8,330 nucleotides of DNA from an uncultured Bdellovibrio sp. (GTDB lineage: Bacteria; Bdellovibrionota; Bdellovibrionia; Bdellovibrionales; Bdellovibrionaceae): positions 1 to 8,330 of the forward strand of contig CAMLMF010000092.1 of NCBI GenBank assembly GCA_946480995.1, written 5' to 3'. The position numbers and the translations under genes were made by a program. The notes beneath the pieces were generated by a model. The model searched no databases and was not told the DNA's origin. It saw nothing but the letters and a program-made list of their open reading frames with translations. Positions within the stretch are counted from its first letter, which is position 1. Every line of letters starts with the position of its first letter. Below, in pieces: positions 6,849-8,330 of the stretch.

Positions 6849-8063
6849 TTATTGCTCCTGCTTTTGTTGTTCTAGATTTTGCAGCATTTCGCGTTTGTAC
6901 TTCGGAAGACCTGCAAGTTTAGAGTTTGAAATATCCATTGATTGTGGCTTATTAGGTACCTGGCTTGTCAACTGACCACAAGCTGCGAAAATATCACGGC
7001 CCATTGAACGACGCAAAAGAACATGCGCCCCTAAACGGATCAGCTCTGAATGGAAGGCCTCAACGGCTTGATCCGAAGGACGTTCATAGCCTGAACCTGG
7101 ATGTTCATTGAATGGAATGATATTGATCTTACATGGCACACCACGCACAAGTTTTACCAACTGACGAGCATGTTCAATTTGATCGGTAATACCCTTTAAC
7201 AAAACGTACTCGAAAGTCACCTTATCGCCTGTTTTATCGCAGTAGTCTTTGCACGCATTCAAAAGCTCTGTCGTGTTCCATTTTTTATTGATCGGCATGA
7301 CTTGGGTACGAATTTCATCGGTCGGACCGTTGAGGCTCACGGCCAAACGAACCTTCGCTTCGGCAACACGCCACATTTCCGGCACGATACCAGATGTCGA
7401 AACAGTGATCTTCTTACGTGATAAATTAATACCCCATGGCGAATGGATCACGTCGATCGTGTTGAAGACGGCTTCAGGATTATCCAACGGCTCGCCCATA
7501 CCCATGAAAACGATATTGGTGATGCGTTGACCTTCCGTTAGACGATCATGTACTTGCATGAACTGACCGACGATTTCTTCTGTGCGTAAACGACGTTTCA
7601 ATTTTTGTTTGCCGGTAAAACAGAATTTGCAGCCGATGTTACAACCCACTTCAGACGAAATACAAAGAGTCAGACGGTCTTCCGAAGGAATCACCACGGC
7701 TTCGACGCTGTTGCCTTGGCCCATATCAAAAAGGAGCTTCTGAGTTCCGTCCACGGACTTCAAATGCGTAATCACCGGTGGTAATTCAAAGCTTAAAATC
7801 GAGGGCAAAGCTGCGCGGAACTCTTTTGACAAATTGGTCATTTGCTCTGGGTCCGTCACGCGTTGTTCATAAACCCATTTAAAAATTTGCTGAGCGCGGA
7901 ATTGTTCTTTGCCCTTGCCCTTTAAATATTCTTTCAAACCCTCTAGTGTCAGAGAGTAAAAGTTCACAGGTTTGTTTTCGAGGGGTTTAGCGACGTTATC
8001 GTCAGCATAGTTTAACGGGGCAGAGGTCGTGCCTTCGGCGGCAACGCCATTATTCAATTCCAT
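6849..8063 (-). CDS. rlmN: Dual-specificity 23S rRNA/tRNA adenine-C2 methyltransferase RlmN
   Basis: Radical-SAM enzyme that methylates C2 of A2503 in 23S rRNA and, in studied bacteria, A37 of some tRNAs, affecting translational fidelity. The 404-aa product has the [4Fe-4S]/SAM motif CNIGCKFC (Cys141, Cys145, Cys148), the GMGEP SAM-binding motif (188-192), SLNGP (243-247), and both mechanistic cysteines: Cys134 in TLCISS and Cys362 in AACGQL, which carries the transferred methyl in the E. coli enzyme. Glu121 lies 13 residues before Cys134, as Glu105 does before Cys118 in E. coli. About 32 residues at the N-terminus precede the usual family start, and the C-terminal 35 residues form a Lys/Gln-rich tail. 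The ATG has a strong AAGGAG 7 nt upstream, which supports the longer start. First gene of a likely three-gene operon. Confidence 0.98.
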   Translation of the reverse strand: MELNNGVAAEGTTSAPLNYADDNVAKPLENKPVNFYSLTLEGLKEYLKGKGKEQFRAQQIFKWVYEQRVTDPEQMTNLSKEFRAALPSILSFELPPVITHLKSVDGTQKLLFDMGQGNSVEAVVIPSEDRLTLCISSEVGCNIGCKFCFTGKQKLKRRLRTEEIVGQFMQVHDRLTEGQRITNIVFMGMGEPLDNPEAVFNTIDVIHSPWGINLSRKKITVSTSGIVPEMWRVAEAKVRLAVSLNGPTDEIRTQVMPINKKWNTTELLNACKDYCDKTGDKVTFEYVLLKGITDQIEHARQLVKLVRGVPCKINIIPFNEHPGSGYERPSDQAVEAFHSELIRLGAHVLLRRSMGRDIFAACGQLTSQVPNKPQSMDISNSKLAGLPKYKREMLQNLEQQKQEQ

Positions 8064-8079
8064 CTTCGGGCTCCTTGGG

Positions 8080-8105
8080 CTTGTTACAGCCTTGCTTATT
8101 ACAGC
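8080..8105 (-). repeat. Short imperfect tandem repeat in the rlmN leader
   Basis: Two copies of an 11-mer, CTTGTTACAGC (8080-8090) and CTTATTACAGC (8095-8105), differ at one base and are spaced 15 bp start to start. They lie 17-42 bp upstream of the rlmN start, immediately beyond its ribosome site. Two turns of this size could be a regulator-binding or RNA-protein site, or simply a local duplication. Confidence 0.4.
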
Positions 8106-8106
8106 T

Positions 8107-8125
8107 GGGACCTTTTGGCGGTCCC
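8107..8125. other. Hairpin in the rlmN leader
   Basis: A 6-bp perfect stem, GGGACC (8107-8112) with GGTCCC (8120-8125), and a 7-nt loop. On the minus strand it falls in the probable rlmN 5' leader. A competing shorter stem, CCTTT/AAAGG, overlaps its upstream arm. There is no U-run on the minus strand after it, so it is not a clear terminator; an attenuator-like role is speculative. Confidence 0.35.
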
Positions 8126-8187
8126 TTTGGTTAAAGGATTATGTGTGGCGATTTTGTAGCATAGGCCCCTGCACTTTCCTAGGGATT

Positions 8188-8292
8188 TCAGAGGATTAAC
8201 CCCTTATAACCGGAGCCTTTTTCGCAAATCACCCCACGCAGAGCAAAAACTTCATCGGTATGACCTAAAATTCGACAGATCTTTTCTTCCAT
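8188..8292 (-). CDS. Possible 34-aa small protein upstream of rlmN
   Basis: An ATG-to-TGA frame of 34 codons beginning MEEKICRILG and ending with a Gly/Leu-rich tail. Codon choice looks like the neighbouring genes and the peptide has a mixed, protein-like composition, including two Cys. Against it: the ribosome site is poor (only GAG close to the ATG), the frame is short enough to arise by chance, and an in-frame stop lies just upstream. It could also be the remnant of a longer gene. Nothing in it suggests a function. Confidence 0.22.
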   Translation of the reverse strand: MEEKICRILGHTDEVFALRGVICEKGSGYKGLIL

Positions 8293-8330
8293 ACGCTCGA
8301 TGAATATTTAGTTGCCCTTGTGTTGGCGCC

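Noticed and set aside
8138..8143. CATAAT on the minus strand as a possible rlmN -10 element
   Set aside because: No recognisable -35 at 16-18 nt, so it is not strong enough to list as a promoter.
1..8330. Transposons, prophage, CRISPR, toxin-antitoxin or defence genes
   Set aside because: No transposase, integrase, spaced repeats or defence-type domains were seen; all long frames belong to chromosomal-type genes.

Overview
This window reads as ordinary chromosomal DNA from a Gram-negative, motile, heterotrophic bacterium. The gene styles (a chemoreceptor with a periplasmic haem-c domain, a large low-complexity coiled-coil protein, Lys- and Ser-rich proteins, moderate GC) resemble Bdellovibrio-type bacteria (Bdellovibrionota). 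That placement is an inference from gene style and cannot be proved here. All seven confident genes lie on the minus strand, so transcription runs from the right edge to the left.

Right-hand cluster (8063 down to 5467): rlmN (23S rRNA/tRNA adenine-C2 methyltransferase), a PfkB/ribokinase-family sugar kinase 2 nt behind it, and a small exported protein of unknown function 24 nt further on. The spacing and strong Shine-Dalgarno sites indicate one operon. A 267-bp leader lies upstream of rlmN. It holds a short possible ORF (34 aa), a hairpin and a short imperfect direct repeat.

Middle (5466 down to 3636): a 210-bp intergenic gap with a nested inverted repeat and a candidate promoter leads into a methyl-accepting chemotaxis protein. 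Its periplasmic sensor looks like the Tll0287/DUF3365 type and contains a CxxCH haem-c attachment motif. The receptor has only a HAMP-like stub between TM2 and the signalling helices. A hairpin lies just after its stop codon.

Left-hand cluster (3635 down to the left edge): a 431-438 aa acidic, low-complexity plus coiled-coil protein, a calcineurin-like metallophosphoesterase (1-nt gap) and glucose-6-phosphate isomerase pgi (13-nt gap). pgi runs off the left edge and lacks only its extreme C-terminus. The packing suggests a translationally coupled unit in which a housekeeping glycolytic enzyme rides behind two poorly characterised genes.

No mobile elements, CRISPR arrays, tRNA or rRNA genes were seen. 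No clearly new multi-gene system stands out. The items most worth a second look are the haem-c chemoreceptor, the coiled-coil/phosphoesterase pair and the small exported protein behind the kinase.
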